Source of the DNA: Leisingera aquaemixtae
Lineage (GTDB): Bacteria; Pseudomonadota; Alphaproteobacteria; Rhodobacterales; Rhodobacteraceae
Direction: 5' to 3'
Length of the DNA: 64,000 nucleotides
Assembly (NCBI RefSeq): GCF_019801145.1
Contig: NZ_JAHVJQ010000001.1
Coordinates: forward strand, 310,001 to 374,000
Position 1 is the first letter of the stretch. The number at the start of each line of letters is the position of its first letter. Of this stretch, positions 8,597-16,843 are shown one piece after another. The position numbers were made by a program, and so were the translations under genes. The notes beneath the pieces are model-generated. The model was not told the DNA's origin. It saw only the letters and a list, made by a program, of their open reading frames with translations, and made no database searches.

Positions 8597-9349
8597 ATGT
8601 TTGGAATCGAGATCATCGACGCAGGGCTGCTCCCTGCCATGCTGGTGGCGCTGCTGGGCGGCGTGATCAGTTTCCTGTCGCCCTGCGTGCTGCCGATCGT
8701 GCCGCCTTATCTGGCCTACATGAGCGGTGTGACCATCGGCGAGATGCAGGGCACCTCCGCTGCGCGGCGCAAGGCGATCATCGCCGCGCTGTTCTTTGTG
8801 CTGGGGCTTTCCACGGTATTTTTGCTGCTTGGCTTCACCGCGTCGGCTTTTGGCGCCTTCGTGCTGAAGAACCAGGAACTTTTCGCGCAGGTTTCAGGTG
8901 TTGTAGTAATCATTTTCGGCCTGCATTTCCTGTCGGTGTTCCGTATCCCCCTGCTGGACCGTGAGGCGCGGATGGAGGCAGGCGAGTCCGGCGGTTCTGC
9001 CCTGGGCGCCTATGTGCTGGGTCTGGCCTTTGCCTTTGGCTGGACGCCCTGCATCGGCCCGCAGCTGGGTGCGATCCTGTCTCTGGCAGCATCGGAAGCC
9101 TCTGTCAGCCGCGGCACCATCCTGCTGGGCGTTTATGCCGCAGGACTGGGGGTGCCGTTCCTGCTGGCGGCGATGTTCCTAAACCGGTCGATGACGCTGA
9201 TGAACAAGATGAAGCGCCATATGGGGCTGATCGAAAAGGTGATGGGCGGCCTGCTGCTGTTTGTCGGCATCATGCTGGTCACCGGCCTGTTTACCACTTT
9301 CTCCTGGTGGCTGCTGGAGACCTTTCCGGCGCTGGCAACGCTGGGTTGA
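8597..9349 (+). CDS. ccdA: Cytochrome c biogenesis protein CcdA
   Basis: Inner-membrane protein of 250 residues that passes electrons from cytoplasmic thioredoxin to periplasmic thiol pathways, including haem attachment to cytochromes c. Six hydrophobic segments are visible. The two redox-active cysteines sit in the typical contexts SPCVLPIVPPYLAYMSG near the N-terminus and FGWTPCIGPQLGAIL in the middle. The length and ending (FTTFSWWLLETFPAL) match the family. It is divergent from the TusA-like gene and has its own terminator. Confidence 0.93.
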   Translation: MFGIEIIDAGLLPAMLVALLGGVISFLSPCVLPIVPPYLAYMSGVTIGEMQGTSAARRKAIIAALFFVLGLSTVFLLLGFTASAFGAFVLKNQELFAQVSGVVVIIFGLHFLSVFRIPLLDREARMEAGESGGSALGAYVLGLAFAFGWTPCIGPQLGAILSLAASEASVSRGTILLGVYAAGLGVPFLLAAMFLNRSMTLMNKMKRHMGLIEKVMGGLLLFVGIMLVTGLFTTFSWWLLETFPALATLG

Positions 9350-9363
9350 GACCGGGGAATGGG

Positions 9364-9386
9364 AAGGGGCCTTCGGGCCCCTTTTT
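9364..9386 (+). terminator. Terminator of ccdA
   Basis: Eight-pair stem AAGGGGCC/GGCCCCTT closed by a TTCG tetraloop and followed by TTT. Confidence 0.9.
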
Positions 9387-9459
9387 CTTGCGTCTTCCAG
9401 GCCTTACTCTTGCCGGAATGCGCTGCTAGTCTCACCGCGGAAAGGCAGAGCAGGTCAGC

Positions 9460-10710
9460 GTGGATCAAACCAGTTCCAAACCCCAGCAGGTGCGCAGGCG
9501 GCGGGTGTTCTACATCCCCGGCTATGACCCGATTCACCCGCGCCGCTACCGCGAGCTTTACCGGAAGGAAGGCGCTGCGCAGGCGAAGATTTCCGGCTAC
9601 AGCCTGACCCTGTCCCCGAAACGGACCAAAGGCCCCTACGGCTGGCATGCCGCTGCGGAAATGGACGGGCAGCGGACCGGGGTGGACATTGAAGTGCTGG
9701 TCTGGTCCGACATCGTGCGCGGCAGTATGGAGGCAACGATCCCGGGCACCTACTGGCAGCTGCTGCGGACCGCCTGGATCTATATCTCCACCGGCGCGCT
9801 GCGGCGGCTGATGCGGCTGCGCAAGGGTCCAGTGATTGCCGCACTGTACCCGGTCGGGATGCTGCTGCTGCAGGCGCTGCTGGCGCTGCTGCTGGCTTGG
9901 GGCGTGGCAAATGTATTCGCCATCCTGGATGCGTTGGCCAGCCTCGGCGGCCCGCTGGCCGCACTCATTGGATGGGCCGCGGGCCTTGGAGCGGGCTATG
10001 CTCTGCTGCGTTGGTTCAAGAAGCGCGATGGCAAGTTCTTTGCCTATTATCTTATGCATGACTACGCTCATTCGGCAGCGTCGCGGGGCGCCATCCCGCC
10101 CGACATGGAGGCGCGGATGCGCCAGTTCCGCTCCCTGATCCGCGAGGCGCTGGATGACCAGGGACTGGATGAGGTGCTGGTTGTCGGCCATTCCTCCGGT
10201 GCGCATCTGGGGGTGTCGGTGCTGGCGGATCTGTTGCGTAACGGGCTGCCGCCGGAGCGGCCGGCCTTGGGATTTCTGACATTGGGGCAGGTGGTGCCGA
10301 TGGTTTCTTTCCTGCCGAAGGCAAAGCGTTTGCGGACCGACCTTAAGTATCTGTCGCAGAGTTATGAAATCACTTGGATTGATGTCACCGCGCCGGGTGA
10401 CGGATGCGCCTTCGCTCTATGTGATCCGGTGGCCGTCAGCGGCGTCGCACCGGAGGGTAAGCGCTGGCCGCTGGTGTTCTCGGCTGCCTTCACCCAAACC
10501 CTCAGCCCGGAGCGCTGGCAGCAGCTGCGCTGGCGCTTCTTCCGGCTGCATTTCCAGTATCTCTGCGCCTTTGACCGGCCAGGCGACTATGACTACTTCC
10601 GGATCACTGCCGGGCCATTGACGCTGGCGGAGCGCTACAGGGACCGCAAACCGTCGCAGTCCCGGATTGATGTGCCGGTCTCGAAATTCACCTCGGTGGC
10701 TGCCGAATGA
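9460..10710 (+). CDS. Predicted membrane-anchored alpha/beta-hydrolase-like protein
   Basis: Protein of 416 residues, not assigned to a named enzyme. It opens with a FYIPGYDPIHPRRYRELY segment typical of a hydrolase first strand and oxyanion region. Two hydrophobic stretches lie around residues 125-185 (PVGMLLLQALLALLLAWG and GGPLAALIGWAAGLGAGYAL). A VGHSSGAHLG motif follows, giving a candidate nucleophile at Ser245, and then TAPGDGCAFALCDP. The GTG start has only a weak AGCAGG upstream. The stop overlaps the start of the cytochrome P450 by four bases (ATGA), so the two are coupled and may act on one substrate, possibly a lipid. The assignment rests on motif shape only. Confidence 0.7.
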   Translation: MDQTSSKPQQVRRRRVFYIPGYDPIHPRRYRELYRKEGAAQAKISGYSLTLSPKRTKGPYGWHAAAEMDGQRTGVDIEVLVWSDIVRGSMEATIPGTYWQLLRTAWIYISTGALRRLMRLRKGPVIAALYPVGMLLLQALLALLLAWGVANVFAILDALASLGGPLAALIGWAAGLGAGYALLRWFKKRDGKFFAYYLMHDYAHSAASRGAIPPDMEARMRQFRSLIREALDDQGLDEVLVVGHSSGAHLGVSVLADLLRNGLPPERPALGFLTLGQVVPMVSFLPKAKRLRTDLKYLSQSYEITWIDVTAPGDGCAFALCDPVAVSGVAPEGKRWPLVFSAAFTQTLSPERWQQLRWRFFRLHFQYLCAFDRPGDYDYFRITAGPLTLAERYRDRKPSQSRIDVPVSKFTSVAAE

Positions 10711-12077
10711 CCCCTGTGCTGCCGCCGAAACCATCCGCACGGCCCGACCGGGTGTCGCTGTGGCGCTATGTGAAACTGTTCCGCCAGGATATCCTTTCGG
10801 CGCAGCCTGCAAAGCTCTACCGGGCCTGGATGGCGGAGTTTCGTACGCCCTTTTTCCGCTCCTTTCTCGTCAACCAGCCGGAGCTGGTGAAGCTGCTGCT
10901 GAAGGAGCGCCCGGATGACTTTCCGAAGTCGGACCGCATCGCCGAAGGGCTAAAGCCCTTGCTGGGAAACTCGGTGTTTCTGACCAATGGCGAAGCCTGG
11001 AAGCGGCAGCGGCGGATCATTGACCCGGCGTTTGAGGGCGGAAGGCTGAAGGACACTTTCCCGGCCATGCGGGCGGCAGCAGAGGCGGCCGTGGCGCGTT
11101 TGGAAGGGCGGCAGGGGCCGGTGGAGATTGAGGAAGAGACTTCGCACGCGGCAGCGGACGTGATTTTCCGGACGCTGTTTTCGATCCCTATCGAACATGA
11201 GGTGGCGGGGAAGGTCTTTACCCGCTTCCGCGACTACCAGCGCAGCCAGCCCTTGCTGAACTTGGCCGCCTTTGTGCCGCTGCCGCGCTGGGTGCCGCGG
11301 TTCTTTCGCCGCGGCACCCGCCGGAATGCGGCTGAGATACGGGCCTTGATTGAACAACTCACGGCCGAGCGCATGGCGGCAATCAAGGCTGGCACAGCGC
11401 CGGATGATCTGGCGACCAAGATCATGACCACCCGTGACCCGGAATCCGGCAGCACCTTCGATACGGCCGAGATGGTGGATCAGGTGGCGATCTTCTTTCT
11501 TGCCGGCCATGAAACCAGCGCCTCTGCCTTGGCATGGGCACTTTACCTGATGGCACTGTACCCGGAGTGGCAGGAGAAAGTGGCGGCGGAAGCGGCTGCG
11601 CTGGAGGATGAGAGCTTTGCCGCGGTGTCAAAGCTGAAGATCAGCCGTGACGTGTTCCGCGAAACATTGCGGCTCTATCCGCCGGTGCCGATGATGGTGC
11701 GCGAGGCAGCCTGCCCGGAACGGTTCAGGAACCGCGCAGTGCCCGAAGGGGCGCAGATGGTGCTGAGCCCCTGGCACCTGCACCGGCATGAGCAGCTGTG
11801 GGAAAACCCGGATGGTTTTGACCCCGCGCGCTGGCAGACGGAGAACGGCAAGCAATGCCAGCGCGATGCCTATATCCCGTTTTCTGCAGGCTCTCGCGTC
11901 TGCACCGGGGCAGGGTTCGCCATGGTGGAGGGGCCGCTGATCCTGTCGATGATCCTGCGCCGGTTCCGGATTGAACCCGTGGAAGGCAAGACGCCGGTAC
12001 CGGTGGCGCATCTGACAGTGCGGTCGAAAAACGGGATCTGGCTGCGGCTATCGCCCCGGCAGCCAAAACTTTTCTGA
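10707..12077 (+). CDS. Cytochrome P450
   Basis: Haem monooxygenase of 456 residues. The haem-binding loop FSAGSRVCTGAGFA places the thiolate ligand at Cys399. The I-helix reads AGHETSAS, and the K-helix ExxR is in ETLRLYPPVP. The length and motifs resemble the CYP4-like or CYP102-like fatty-acid-type group, but the substrate cannot be read from the sequence. It is translationally coupled to the preceding hydrolase-like gene. No ferredoxin or ferredoxin reductase gene is adjacent, so the electron donor must come from elsewhere. The last codons and the stop lie inside a long inverted repeat at 12063-12110. Confidence 0.93.
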   Translation: MTPVLPPKPSARPDRVSLWRYVKLFRQDILSAQPAKLYRAWMAEFRTPFFRSFLVNQPELVKLLLKERPDDFPKSDRIAEGLKPLLGNSVFLTNGEAWKRQRRIIDPAFEGGRLKDTFPAMRAAAEAAVARLEGRQGPVEIEEETSHAAADVIFRTLFSIPIEHEVAGKVFTRFRDYQRSQPLLNLAAFVPLPRWVPRFFRRGTRRNAAEIRALIEQLTAERMAAIKAGTAPDDLATKIMTTRDPESGSTFDTAEMVDQVAIFFLAGHETSASALAWALYLMALYPEWQEKVAAEAAALEDESFAAVSKLKISRDVFRETLRLYPPVPMMVREAACPERFRNRAVPEGAQMVLSPWHLHRHEQLWENPDGFDPARWQTENGKQCQRDAYIPFSAGSRVCTGAGFAMVEGPLILSMILRRFRIEPVEGKTPVPVAHLTVRSKNGIWLRLSPRQPKLF

Positions 12078-12110
12078 AAAGCCTTGACCAAGGTTTTCAG
12101 AAAACTTTGG
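12063..12110. terminator. Long inverted repeat spanning the P450 stop codon
   Basis: Two arms of about 22 bases, left CCAAAACTTTTCTGAAAA then GCCTTG, and right CAAGG then TTTTCAGAAAACTTTGG, pair almost perfectly around a two-base centre. The left arm includes the P450 stop codon. The element separates the P450 gene from the convergent small gene at 12113-12343 and could stop transcription in both directions. Confidence 0.65.
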
Positions 12111-12112
12111 TG

Positions 12113-12343
12113 TCAGCACAGCAAGCGAACAGGCTGATTATTGCTGAAGATGTTAACCTGCTCACCATTCAAGACCGCATGATATCCGCGCCGCCGCACT
12201 TCGTTATGCAGCGGGGCCAGGCCGACATTGCGTTCAACATCCCGCAGTTTGCGGCGCACGACACCGCCTTGGCGGGCAGACTTCACATCGAAGATCTGCT
12301 GCATCCACAATTCGGGTGAGATAGTGCGAAACACATGTGCCAT
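12113..12343 (-). CDS. Small conserved hypothetical protein
   Basis: Protein of 76 residues with the core SARQGGVVRRKLRDVERNVG, then EVRRRGYHAVLNGEQVNIF. I recall small roseobacter proteins with a GGVVRR...RDVEREVG core that are often labelled phosphoribosylanthranilate isomerase; at this size and without the barrel motifs that label has no basis. A shorter version could begin at the ATG of MQQIFDVK. A TTAA-N7-TTAA box lies about 24 bases upstream of the start. No function is assigned. Confidence 0.6.
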   Translation of the reverse strand: MAHVFRTISPELWMQQIFDVKSARQGGVVRRKLRDVERNVGLAPLHNEVRRRGYHAVLNGEQVNIFSNNQPVRLLC

Positions 12344-12366
12344 GCGGCAAGTGTCCGCAAACGTGG

Positions 12367-12381
12367 TTAACGCGCCCTTAA
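12367..12381. promoter_or_regulatory. Perfect TTAA-N7-TTAA box (candidate CtrA site)
   Basis: TTAACGCGCCCTTAA fits the consensus for the cell-cycle and motility regulator CtrA exactly. It overlaps the stop codon of the ribbon-helix-helix gene and lies 24 bases upstream of the small gene starting at 12343, which is read away from it. Confidence 0.45.
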
Positions 12382-12585
12382 CCGGTGCAGCACAAACAGC
12401 CGAATGGCGGATGCCAGCCCGCAGTCATCGCCGCGGGTTTCATCAATTTCGGCTGCCAAGTCATTGATTGCGCGGTCTTCCTGTGCCGCGATATCGCGGA
12501 AGGCATTCCAGAAGTCATCTTCTAGGGACACCGACGTGCGGTGCCCGCGCAGGGTCAAGGAGTGCTTCTTGGGTCGCCCGTTCAT
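12367..12585 (-). CDS. Ribbon-helix-helix domain protein
   Basis: Protein of 72 residues, beginning MNGRPKKHSLTLRGHRTSVSLEDDFWNAFRDIA. The short beta strand with RTSVSLED followed by two helices is the ribbon-helix-helix fold of the RHH_4 type, so DNA binding is likely, though the target is unknown. Its start codon overlaps the stop of the DUF4169 gene by four bases (ATGA), making it the third gene of a coupled fumC operon. It could be an autoregulator; no toxin partner is present next to it. Confidence 0.8.
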   Translation of the reverse strand: MNGRPKKHSLTLRGHRTSVSLEDDFWNAFRDIAAQEDRAINDLAAEIDETRGDDCGLASAIRLFVLHRLRAR

Positions 12586-12758
12586 TCGTCGCGCTTGTGA
12601 TCGTCCAGGCGGCGGGAATCTTGCGCATTGCGCGCCTTGTCCAGATCTTTCTCTGCCTTGCTGCGCCCGAATGTCACGGCGTTCCGGGCAGCGCGGGCCT
12701 TCTTCTCGGCCCGCGCTTTTTCCTTTCTGTACCGGTTCAAATTGACCGGCTTTTCCAT
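12582..12758 (-). CDS. DUF4169 family small basic protein
   Basis: Protein of 58 residues, [19 protein letters not shown] and onward, extremely rich in Lys, Arg and Ala and predicted to be helical. It matches the DUF4169 family that I recall from alphaproteobacteria, where it lies after fumC. It starts inside the fumC stop codon (TGATG, one-base overlap) and its own stop overlaps the next start, so all three genes are translationally coupled. Its function is unknown; the charge pattern would suit nucleic acid or ribosome binding, which is inference. Confidence 0.85.
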   Translation of the reverse strand: MEKPVNLNRYRKEKARAEKKARAARNAVTFGRSKAEKDLDKARNAQDSRRLDDHKRDE

Positions 12759-14152
12759 CAGTCCTTAGGCCCGATCATTTGCTCGGGACGGACCACGGCG
12801 TCAAAGGTTGCCTCATCGACAAAACCCAGGGCAATTGCTTCTTCCTTCAGGGTCGTGCCGTTCTTGTGGGCGGTCTTGGCAACTTTGGTGGCGTTGTCAT
12901 AACCGATGGTCGGCGCCAGTGCGGTGACCAGCATCAGGCTTTCTTTCATCAGCTTGTCGATTCGCGGCTCGTTTGCCTTGATGCCGTTCAGCATCCGCTC
13001 GGTGAAGCTGTCCGCGGCGTCGCCAAGCAGCTGGATTGACTGCAAGAGGTTGTAGGACATCATCGGGTTGTAGACGTTCAGCTCGAAATGGCCCTGCGAG
13101 CCTGCGAACTTGATCGCCGCGTCATTGCCCATCACATGCGCGGCCACCTGGGTCAGCGCCTCTGCCTGGGTCGGGTTTACCTTGCCCGGCATGATCGAGG
13201 AGCCGGGCTCGTTCTCCGGCAGGATCAGCTCGCCCAGGCCGGAGCGCGGGCCGGAGCCGAGGAAGCGGATGTCGTTGGCGATCTTGTAGCAGCTGCCCGC
13301 AATTGTCGCGAGCGCGCCGGACAGGAACACCATGGCGTCATGAGCGGCCAGTGCTTCGAACTTGTTCGGCGCGGTGACAAAGGGCAGGCCGGTGATTTCT
13401 GCCATGTTGGCGGCCACGGTTTCGCCCCAGCCTTTCTGGGTGTTGAGGCCGGTGCCGACGGCGGTGCCGCCCTGTGCCAGCTCGTAGATGCCGGGCATGG
13501 CCGCCTCGACCCGTGCCAGGCCCTGGCGGATCTGATGCGCGTAGCCGCCGAACTCCTGACCCAGAGTCAGCGGGGTCGCATCCTGGGTGTGGGTGCGGCC
13601 GATCTTGATGATGTCCTTGAACTCCTCCGCCTTGGCTTCCAGCCCCTCGGCGAGCTTGGTCAGGCCCGGCACCAGCACGTCACGCACGGACATCGCGGTG
13701 GCGATATGCATGGCGGTCGGAAAGGTGTCGTTGGAGGACTGGCCCATGTTGCAGTGATCGTTCGGGTGCACCGGGTCCTTGGTGCCGATTGTGCCGCCCA
13801 GGATTTCGATTGCGCGGTTGGCGATCACTTCGTTGGAGTTCATGTTGGACTGGGTGCCGGAGCCGGTCTGCCAGACCACGAGCGGGAAGTTGTCGTCGAA
13901 CTTGCCCTCGATCACTTCGCCGGCCGCCTGGATGACTGCATCGGCGATTGCCGCGTCCAGCTTGCCGGAGGCCTTGTTGGCCATGGCACAGGCCTTCTTG
14001 ATCACGCCGAGCGCACGCACGATGGCCACCGGCTGCTTTTCCCAGCCGATCGGGAAATTCATGATCGAACGCTGGGTCTGCGCGCCCCAGTATTTCTCTG
14101 CCGGGACTTCAAGCGGGCCAAAACTGTCGGTTTCGGTGCGGGTTGCGGACAT
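12758..14152 (-). CDS. fumC: Class II fumarate hydratase
   Basis: Iron-independent fumarase of the citric acid cycle, 464 residues, the usual length. The start at [17 protein letters not shown] was chosen over a longer open frame because this is the conserved N-terminus. The superfamily signature [16 protein letters not shown] is present, along with the substrate-binding [10 protein letters not shown] and [14 protein letters not shown]. It is the first gene of a coupled operon with DUF4169 and ribbon-helix-helix genes. It diverges from a secreted-protein gene at 14353. Confidence 0.96.
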   Translation of the reverse strand: MSATRTETDSFGPLEVPAEKYWGAQTQRSIMNFPIGWEKQPVAIVRALGVIKKACAMANKASGKLDAAIADAVIQAAGEVIEGKFDDNFPLVVWQTGSGTQSNMNSNEVIANRAIEILGGTIGTKDPVHPNDHCNMGQSSNDTFPTAMHIATAMSVRDVLVPGLTKLAEGLEAKAEEFKDIIKIGRTHTQDATPLTLGQEFGGYAHQIRQGLARVEAAMPGIYELAQGGTAVGTGLNTQKGWGETVAANMAEITGLPFVTAPNKFEALAAHDAMVFLSGALATIAGSCYKIANDIRFLGSGPRSGLGELILPENEPGSSIMPGKVNPTQAEALTQVAAHVMGNDAAIKFAGSQGHFELNVYNPMMSYNLLQSIQLLGDAADSFTERMLNGIKANEPRIDKLMKESLMLVTALAPTIGYDNATKVAKTAHKNGTTLKEEAIALGFVDEATFDAVVRPEQMIGPKD

Positions 14153-14352
14153 CCGTCTGTATCTCCGTTGAGTATGCGATTGTATGCCGTTTAGCCTGTG
14201 CCGGAATGCAGCGCAATTGGCCAGTTGCGCGCAGCATAGCCAAAAGGGCCGCAAGGTATAGTGGTGAATTGGCGCAATCCGGGCGCTGTAAATGTCTGGA
14301 ACCGTGTTATGCTGGCAATACATGGACTTGTGCCGCCTAACCCGGAAAGGAG

Positions 14353-14916
14353 ATGCGTGTGCTCATTTGCTTGCGTTCTTTGCTGCCGTTGCAGGCCGCG
14401 CTTCTGGCGGCGGGCCTTCTGATGCTTGCGGCCATCCCGGGGTTTGCGGCGGGTATTTCGCAGTTCACAGGCGAGTATTCCGGCAGTGTCGACCTCGTCA
14501 AAGAAGATGGCGACACCGACCCGAGGGACATGAGTGTTGTGATCCGCGAAATGAAGAAGGGGTTCACCATCAAGTGGACGTCCACCACGGAAAAGGACGA
14601 CGGCCGCAGGAAGACCAAAACCTACGAGATCGAGTTCCGGAAAACCGGGCGAAACGGCATCTACTCGGCAGCCATGACCCGCAATGTGTTCGGCCATTCG
14701 GTGCCGCTGGACCCGATGGAAGGGGAGCCCTTTGTCTGGGGCCGCATCACCGGTGACACGCTGACGGTCTTTTCACTGTTCATTCATCCAAACGGCGACT
14801 ACGAAATGCAGCAGTATGACCGGACCCTGGCGGAGGGCGGTCTGAACCTGGTCTACAGCTCCCGCCTGAACGGCGAGCCGCGTCGGCAATTGTCCACTTT
14901 CCTGAAGCGTAAATAA
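14353..14916 (+). CDS. Exported hypothetical protein
   Basis: Protein of up to 187 residues with a clear Sec signal peptide ([25 protein letters not shown], cleavage near FAA). The mature part is polar and beta-rich and carries no motif I recognise ([45 protein letters not shown]). AAAGGAG directly abuts the ATG at 14353, so the real start may be the GTG two codons later (14359), at normal spacing. It is probably periplasmic. The gene is followed by a terminator shared with sspB. Confidence 0.7.
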   Translation: MRVLICLRSLLPLQAALLAAGLLMLAAIPGFAAGISQFTGEYSGSVDLVKEDGDTDPRDMSVVIREMKKGFTIKWTSTTEKDDGRRKTKTYEIEFRKTGRNGIYSAAMTRNVFGHSVPLDPMEGEPFVWGRITGDTLTVFSLFIHPNGDYEMQQYDRTLAEGGLNLVYSSRLNGEPRRQLSTFLKRK

Positions 14917-14926
14917 CCCGGAAAGA

Positions 14927-14959
14927 AAAAGGCAGCCCGCAAGGCTGCCTGATATTTTT
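14927..14959. terminator. Convergent terminator between the exported protein and sspB
   Basis: Eight-pair stem AGGCAGCC/GGCTGCCT with loop CGCAA. An A-run before it serves as the U-tract for the minus-strand sspB; a T-run lies after it on the plus side. Confidence 0.85.
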
Positions 14960-14976
14960 GCCGCAAGAGCGGAGCC

Positions 14977-15453
14977 CTATTTCCGGAAGCTGTCGAGCGA
15001 CACCACATCGGCGTCTTTCTTTTTCGGTTCCAGCTGGTCGTCGGCATTGTCCGCTTCTTCGTCCGCATCCGGCACCGCGGTAAAGCCTTCGGTCTCCTCA
15101 TCAGCGCTTTCAAACCGCAGCCCGAATTCCACCGACGGGTCTACGAAAGTGCGGATCGCATCATAGGGGATGTAAAGCGGCTCCGGAGAGTCGCCAAAGT
15201 TCAGCGTGACCGCAAAACCTTCCTCATCGACGGTCAAGTTGTCGAACCAGTGCTGCATGACCACGGTCATTTCTCCCGGGTAGCGGTCGGACAGCCAATC
15301 GGCCAGTTCTACATCCGGGTGGGCCGTGTCGAAGGTGATGAAAAAGTGGTGGTTACCGGGCAAGCCATTGTCAGCGATGTCCTGCAGCACGGTCCGGATC
15401 AGGCCGCGCATGGCAGAGTGCATCAGGTTGCCATAGTCGATTTCACGGGACAT
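14977..15453 (-). CDS. sspB: SspB family ClpXP adaptor
   Basis: Alphaproteobacterial-type SspB, 158 residues. It delivers ssrA-tagged and some other substrates to the ClpXP protease in the cytoplasm. The N-terminal domain (IDYGNLMHSAMRGLIRTVL, then NHHFFITFDTAHPDV and the YPGEMTVVMQHWFDNL strand) is typical. The tail after residue 120 is acidic and disordered, and ends DVVSLDSFRK, the ClpX-binding tip. It starts at ATG 15453 with AAAGGG upstream. Its partner, the tmRNA gene, lies about 3 kb away in this window. Confidence 0.9.
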   Translation of the reverse strand: MSREIDYGNLMHSAMRGLIRTVLQDIADNGLPGNHHFFITFDTAHPDVELADWLSDRYPGEMTVVMQHWFDNLTVDEEGFAVTLNFGDSPEPLYIPYDAIRTFVDPSVEFGLRFESADEETEGFTAVPDADEEADNADDQLEPKKKDADVVSLDSFRK

Positions 15454-15499
15454 GCAGTCACCCTTTGTTCATTTGCGGTCAAGCATAAGAGATTCTGGC

Positions 15500-15529
15500 G
15501 GAAACAAAAGGGCAGCCTTCTGGCTGCCC
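15500..15529 (-). terminator. Terminator of the chromate operon
   Basis: Stem GGGCAGCC/GGCTGCCC with a TTCT/AGAA loop; read on the minus strand it is followed by TTTTGTTTC. Confidence 0.8.
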
Positions 15530-15571
15530 GAAAATTTTTTGACTCGGGCTGAGCCGGCCAGACAGCCTCAG

Positions 15572-16843
15572 TCAGCTGATTGCAAACGGGAATTCTGCAA
15601 TTGCCAGCCCGGCTGCAGCCATCAAGGCCAGCAGCAGCAGCATTTTGCCGCGCACCAGCCAAGCCGCCACGGGCGCCAGCAGAACCAGCAGTGCCGCGGT
15701 GGGGTTCAAGCTGTCCCAGACCGGTACGGGGACCTGCAGAATTCCGGCTTCAAACACCCGCGTTTCGGCAAAGACCACATGGATCAGAAACCAGGCCGAC
15801 AGGTTCAGAATGACGCCCGCGACGGTGGCGGTCACCGCCTTCAGTGCCATGCCCAGCCGCGGGTGCGCGGCAATGCGCTCCACATAGGGCGCGGCGGCAA
15901 AGATCCACAGGAAACAGGGCATGAAAGTGGCCCAAAGCGCCACCGCGCCAGCGGCGAGGAACAGCCCCGTTCCCCCTTTCAGCAGGCCCGAGAGCATGGC
16001 GACAAACTGGGTGACCAGGATCAGCGGGCCGGGCGTTGCCTCTGCCAGCCCCAGCGCGTCGATCATCTGGCCCGCATTGATCCAGCCGAACTGGCTGACC
16101 ACGGTCTGGCTGACATAGGCCAGCACCGCATAGGCGCCGCCAAAGGTGACCACCGCCAGCTTGGAGAAGAACCAGCCGATATCCGCAAGGAACCCGGCGC
16201 CCGTCAGGCTCAGGAGGACCAGCGGCAGCAGCCACAGCCCGCCCCAGACCGCAATGGTGCCGAGGGTGCTTCCGTTGCTGGCCGGCGGATTGTGCGCTGT
16301 GCCCGCTCCGCCCCTGGCTTTGCGCATCAGGCCGGTGCAGGCGGCAGCAAGGACGACCAGCGGAAACGGCAGGTTAAACAGGAACAGTGCGGCAAAGCCG
16401 AATCCGGCCAGCGCCCAGTCCAGCGGATGGTTCAGCGCTTTGCCCGCCAGCCGCCGCAGCGCCTGCAGGATAATCACCACCACCGCCGCTTTCACGCCCA
16501 GGAAGGCGGACTGAACCGCGGGCAGGGTGCCGTATTGCGCGTAAAGCCAGACGAGCCCGGCAATCACTGCCGCCCCCGGAAGCACAAACAGCAGCCCGGC
16601 CAAAAGCCCGCCTGCGGTGCCGCGCATGCGCCAGCCGGTATAGGTTGCCAGCTGCATCGCCTCAGGGCCCGGCAGCAGCATGCAGAAGCTCAGCCCGCGC
16701 AGGAAGCTTTCTTCGCTCAGCCAGGGGCGGTCCTCGACCAGTTCCTTGTGCATCACTGCAATCTGCGCCGCCGGGCCGCCAAAGCTCAGCACTCCTATGC
16801 GCCCGAAGACGTGGAACATTTCCGTCCAGCTGGGATGGCTCAT
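15572..16843 (-). CDS. chrA: Chromate efflux transporter ChrA
   Basis: Membrane transporter of 423 residues of the two-domain CHR family. Each half begins with the conserved motif: FGRIGVLSFGGPAAQIAVMHKE near the N-terminus and KLAVVTFGGAYAVLAYVSQ in the second half. The PGPEAMQLA and ATPGPLILVTQF segments are also typical, with about ten hydrophobic segments. The start at MSHPSWTEM overlaps the upstream gene's stop by four bases (ATGA); an earlier in-frame start inside that gene is less likely. It extrudes chromate and works with the coupled ChrB-like protein. Confidence 0.93.
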   Translation of the reverse strand: MSHPSWTEMFHVFGRIGVLSFGGPAAQIAVMHKELVEDRPWLSEESFLRGLSFCMLLPGPEAMQLATYTGWRMRGTAGGLLAGLLFVLPGAAVIAGLVWLYAQYGTLPAVQSAFLGVKAAVVVIILQALRRLAGKALNHPLDWALAGFGFAALFLFNLPFPLVVLAAACTGLMRKARGGAGTAHNPPASNGSTLGTIAVWGGLWLLPLVLLSLTGAGFLADIGWFFSKLAVVTFGGAYAVLAYVSQTVVSQFGWINAGQMIDALGLAEATPGPLILVTQFVAMLSGLLKGGTGLFLAAGAVALWATFMPCFLWIFAAAPYVERIAAHPRLGMALKAVTATVAGVILNLSAWFLIHVVFAETRVFEAGILQVPVPVWDSLNPTAALLVLLAPVAAWLVRGKMLLLLALMAAAGLAIAEFPFAIS

